NCBI GenBank assembly: GCA_002722705.1
Contig: PBMP01000085.1
Location: 1-35,203, forward strand
Direction: 5' to 3'
Source of the DNA: Pseudobdellovibrionaceae bacterium
GTDB lineage: Bacteria; Bdellovibrionota; UBA1018; UBA6935
DNA length: 35,203 nt
Below the pieces are notes generated by a model. That model ran no database searches. It was not told the DNA's origin and worked only from the letters and a program-made list of their open reading frames with translations. Below, one piece after another: positions 33,101 to 35,203 of this stretch (position 1 is its first letter; the number at the start of each line of letters is the position of its first letter). A program made the translations under genes and the position numbers.

Positions 33101-33893
33101 CGCGACGAGACACCAGGACACACGGGTTTCCGTTGGAGACGTGTCCGGACCAGCATATCACTCGAGGCGTGTTGTGGGCTGCCGACGTAGAATGATTGAT
33201 CTCGTGTTTCTTCCACGGTGCACTGCCGTCTGCTTTGGTGGTGTAGAAGTGCATGGTCTGGAATTGGTCGTATCCGATCATGACCATGGAACCGTCTGGA
33301 GACACTGTCAGGAGGTTGTCGACGGGATACAGGTCAACCTCCATAGACTCGGTGAAAACCGTTTGAACGTCCTCGTTCGCATCGCCAGTGGCGATGTCGA
33401 GGGTAACGCGACGAACGAACGAACGGAAGTAGGGAGCGTAGGTCGGGTCTTGGTACACGTAGCTGTAAAGAATATATACCGAGACACTACCGTCATCGTT
33501 GTCGCGGGCAACGGCATCCAGAACGCGCGTGTATTTATTCTTTTCGTTCTCGTTCGCGATGGCTTGGTCGGCGACCATCAGGTCGATGAGAACAGGGAGG
33601 TTGTTGAAATAACCACGAGACAAACCCCAGACTGTCACGCACTGTGTGTCGCCATTGTCGCCGTGAATACGCAGTGCAACGTTGCGGCAACCGATGCGGG
33701 TTTTCTCGTTCTGAGGGTAGCCGGTCTTGTCGATGAAAGTCCTGGCAGCTGTCTTCCATGCAGCGTGATCGCCTACGTTGAAGGTGCCGAGGGTTTGACT
33801 CGAAGCACCAACAAAGTAAGACATGAGATCGCCTGGGTCGTCAGTGACCTCTACCGATCTTTTTGAGTTGCGACTTAATACACCTGGGATCAT
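30171..33893 (-). CDS. Giant beta-propeller (WD40/YVTN-like) protein
   Basis: This 1240-residue protein starts at ATG 33893, with CGGAG nine bases upstream; the longer frame to 33989 runs through a terminator. Repeated blade motifs appear from about residue 198 (TVSPDGSMVMIG) and densely from about 645 to the end: FSPDGTKLLASW, WTPDSQYVFIA, ISPDQKNLVVA, YSPSGSYIGVYM, FSADGSRVAIV, FSPDGSLFVCRS, FSPDGTKLLISS. YDxATW-type strands lie between them. At least ten such blades suggest two or more propellers. A central segment (about 455-600) breaks the pattern and looks like a beta domain. There is no signal peptide. Its place between a shared terminator and a LamG protein supports a virion role, possibly receptor binding. 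Confidence 0.82.
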   Translation of the reverse strand: MIPGVLSRNSKRSVEVTDDPGDLMSYFVGASSQTLGTFNVGDHAAWKTAARTFIDKTGYPQNEKTRIGCRNVALRIHGDNGDTQCVTVWGLSRGYFNNLPVLIDLMVADQAIANENEKNKYTRVLDAVARDNDDGSVSVYILYSYVYQDPTYAPYFRSFVRRVTLDIATGDANEDVQTVFTESMEVDLYPVDNLLTVSPDGSMVMIGYDQFQTMHFYTTKADGSAPWKKHEINHSTSAAHNTPRVICWSGHVSNGNPCVLVSRRATDSTNVELVLFEVSPESTLTELWTTLGNGDSSLNDIFLQAGSVVRFDRSYVNEDRTKLAMVYRHYSESDGRVRHVELFGADHPQPWVPGSGNPIAVISTANMITNNPVGYSPEGFHTFVAPNSNYINDPEQGTVSTWDVLPIPDDNRVSNPQGSIGRLRGWTEGYSNRIIEYDIYRQPVVFSEQIQVTLGELNYGFGFELYPNQPVANPIVGSASGQMWVTDAGVFFLGGIKIARPGSAIGVDAIFRCSKGIVLELDIEGFGSFTYDTYGSPKNNSRENVTITPTAAQNAWFDSLTAGTVVNVNLTITSYQSGNVINSIRPVEEIVVDYSGENLVAFTYFEDYEAYLDAFPKLEVYLSDTMERVRTINVGGNPAYTTSLSFSPDGTKLLASWYDTGSPTMVVLYDVATWVVLGVLDTTPLTQYAAVLMPVWTPDSQYVFIAAETKMGVFSGGDLSLVGSVFTLPAFYSTHDISPDQKNLVVATQSGAYIYNSDDFDVLVEGGTKPTLVQTGWVACVKYSPSGSYIGVYMSGSMRVHSAETGLQLATNGQFESLSNNRQDQVFYWVSDTEIRANARQPNSPYNPYIASLAFDGDSLTLSAWASTSTDINKVGAMSAADDFSYTLLSGYSSALLYDSEGNDITLSWMGTSGDVVMASNRFLAYTPPVAGSSPENLMIAIQYVDGWNNYGGTGRVVAVDMDTGDFHDTGIDLTGAPQAVCFSADGSRVAIVQNGEDAIVYDTATFSVVNSAEYSGGTSWFALNGDGSVGVAGFYGGMTRYNMSTGLYLDASDLVVGSSNNWSDGEFSPDGSLFVCRSNKGIHVFETDGWTALLNAYGAGAKTARFSPDGTKLLISSVNNQNNFRMTVLETSGWTVVAGYGSNTAQCSDGEWLDNDNFVIRYNNVTNVCNLSGGVITLSPVTEPAAAEQGNFECLKASPGNGLFVAVYNAASYVYNSAGVLQSYPNLENLDAARLDFNQ

Positions 33894-33913
33894 TGTAAAT
33901 GCTCCGTTAAAGT

Positions 33914-33936
33914 AAGGGCGTCGAATTGACGCCCTT
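33914..33936 (-). terminator. Intrinsic terminator after the LamG protein
   Basis: A 9-bp stem (33914-33922 with 33928-33936) with a five-base loop is followed on the minus strand by ACTTT. It lies in the 50-bp gap between the LamG gene (stop at 33944) and the propeller gene (start 33893). It either separates two transcripts or lowers propeller expression by partial termination. Confidence 0.7.
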
Positions 33937-33943
33937 TGATGGA

Positions 33944-35203
33944 TTACTGAATTGGGTATGGGCGATGGTCCACGGTGTGACTGGACCAATTGCGGTACGT
34001 CCCCTTGGTGAAACGAACACGTCCTACCATCCCGTGGATCTGAGAATCACTTTGGTCTATTGCAGACCCAATGCGAACAACGCCAGCTGTCGTTACCGGA
34101 ACAGGCCAACTCAACTGTCTCTGAACAACACCATTGATGAGCATGCGAATTACGTTATCGAACTTGACGATCTCGATAACATAAAGCTCACCGTCCTCCA
34201 AGGCACTAAGGCTAGTGATTGCCGGCAGGTTACCATCCAAGACCGCGATGAATGCATTCGGCACAGATGGGTGACGATCATACAACGCCAACGCACCGTT
34301 GTCCTCAAACACCGAGAACATCGTCAGCAGACAGGTGTAGCTAGAGATCTTGCTGTACGGTTTGTAGTCCAGCTGAATGCTGAAGTCGCCATCGAAGTCA
34401 AAATCGGTCCCAACCGCATTGTAGCTGATATGAGCGCCGGCTCTTCCGTCAAAGTAGATTCCTCCTTCTGGGAAATCGGGATCGTCGTACCGGAGAGAGA
34501 CTCCAGTCGAGACAGTAAGAGACCGACCCTTTGCATCGGCGATGGACCCATTGCCGTTGATAAGACCCGTCACATACTCCCATTTTGGATCGGTGTACGG
34601 TGGAACAGGGAGTGGATATGTGGGTGGTTTAAAGTCGCCAGAATGTCGCTCGACACCGTCTACGATTCGCAGCGTCTCCACTAGACCAGAGAACCCTTTC
34701 CGATGCGCGACATCGTTCAGGTTGTAATCGCGACCAATCCGCCAGCTACCGCCGGTGTTGATCCATCCGCTAGCATCGCCACCAGTCGCACCGAGGTCGC
34801 CATTGGTGAACAGTCTGAATATGGCGCCGTTGTAAGAGAACTCGACATGAGTCTTTACGCCAGTGGCGATTGTCGTACCGGTCATCAGTTCAACCGGATA
34901 AGATCCTTCAGACAAGTTAGCCGTCCTGGTATATTTCAACCGATACTGTCCCTCGTGGAGAACAATGGACAATCTCTGTGACCCCACCTCACCCACAACA
35001 TCCTGACTGAACAGGACGTGTTCGGACAAACCAGCGTCGTCGATGGTCACGTAGCCATCTAGCGTGAACGGTTGTCCCGTTCTAATCAGGTCAACTGAAC
35101 CATCTGCTTTGAAGTCTGAGTCGATCCCAGTTATCCTGAGAGCGGTTCTCTCTCTGGTTCCTCCTTCATTGGAAAGGACGGCAGCAGTTCCGGATCGGGT
35201 CCA
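33944..35203 (-). CDS. LamG/concanavalin-like domain protein, 5' end outside window
   Basis: The frame is open to the right edge, so the true start lies beyond 35203; 419 residues are visible. A GTG at 35050 is internal, not a start. Two lectin-type sandwiches can be seen. The first (nt 35203 to ~34640) ends in VETLRIVDGVERHSG and a PPTYPLPVPPY linker. The second (nt ~34580-33950) has GGIYFDGRAGAHISY and FDFDGDFSIQLDY, then MVGRVRFTKGTYR. This order of a sandwich, a xRxTKGxxR strand and a Pro linker is typical of LamG repeats in large phage tail proteins. It is probably a virion adhesin. Stops at TAA 33944 before a hairpin. Confidence 0.82.
   Translation of the reverse strand, partial: WTRSGTAAVLSNEGGTRERTALRITGIDSDFKADGSVDLIRTGQPFTLDGYVTIDDAGLSEHVLFSQDVVGEVGSQRLSIVLHEGQYRLKYTRTANLSEGSYPVELMTGTTIATGVKTHVEFSYNGAIFRLFTNGDLGATGGDASGWINTGGSWRIGRDYNLNDVAHRKGFSGLVETLRIVDGVERHSGDFKPPTYPLPVPPYTDPKWEYVTGLINGNGSIADAKGRSLTVSTGVSLRYDDPDFPEGGIYFDGRAGAHISYNAVGTDFDFDGDFSIQLDYKPYSKISSYTCLLTMFSVFEDNGALALYDRHPSVPNAFIAVLDGNLPAITSLSALEDGELYVIEIVKFDNVIRMLINGVVQRQLSWPVPVTTAGVVRIGSAIDQSDSQIHGMVGRVRFTKGTYRNWSSHTVDHRPYPIQ

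Noticed and set aside
32448..33866. 472-residue plus-strand frame opposite the propeller gene
   Set aside because: The minus frame shows regular SPDG blades; the plus frame has no recognisable domains and sits antisense to it.
33894..33989. N-terminal extension of the propeller protein to 33989
   Set aside because: It would run through a terminator hairpin and into the LamG gene; a good ribosome site precedes the ATG at 33893.

Overview
The window is a stretch of a large tailed-phage genome, most likely a myovirus-type (possibly jumbo) phage of a Gram-negative host. The evidence is near-continuous coding, almost every gene preceded by a clear Shine-Dalgarno sequence, a PAAR spike tip next to a spike protein, many tail-fibre repeat proteins, and an adjacent pair resembling inner- and outer-membrane spanins (which implies an outer membrane in the host). 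I saw no host genes, tRNAs, integrase, insertion sequences or CRISPR array. I cannot name the phage from the sequence alone.

Layout. (1) 1-2973, minus strand: a probable lysis/nucleic-acid operon, transcribed i-spanin-like, then o-spanin-like lipoprotein, then RNase H with a long C-terminal extension, then an unknown protein, ending at a hairpin terminator. (2) 2995-7659, plus strand: a 508-residue unknown, probably virion protein, three small paralogous fibre-type proteins, a small GT-A glycosyltransferase and a coiled-coil protein. (3) 7702-8747, minus: PAAR tip and gpV/VgrG-like spike. (4) 8812-12399, plus: a Rad50/SbcC-like ATPase with a CxxC hook, followed by three small proteins including a mini P-loop protein. 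(5) 12445-13677, minus: an unknown protein. (6) 13756-30111, plus: a 16-kb fibre cluster of twelve genes. It opens with a 1042-residue fibre that carries 183-bp tandem repeats and a LamG-like domain. Three roughly 270-residue linker-like paralogues follow, then several large CBM/LamG-type receptor-binding candidates, a small membrane protein with an HExxH motif, and two more small paralogues of the region-2 family. (7) 30171-35203, minus: a 1240-residue beta-propeller (WD40/YVTN-like) protein and a truncated LamG protein that runs off the window.

Working together. Regions 2, 3, 6 and 7 probably encode the host-recognition and puncturing apparatus: spike and tip, a baseplate-anchored fibre, serial fibre segments and several alternative adhesin ends. 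Convergent gene blocks are separated by strong palindromic hairpins that can serve both strands. Divergent blocks are separated by only 21-78 bp. Third-position bias makes many long antisense open frames, which I treat as artefacts.

Most notable: a possible segmented fibre made of consecutive polypeptides with matching modules; a repeated, unnamed domain found both inside a giant fibre and as a free-standing gene; a five-member small paralogue family split between both ends of the structural region; an HEKxH membrane protein embedded among fibre genes; and a very large beta-propeller protein.
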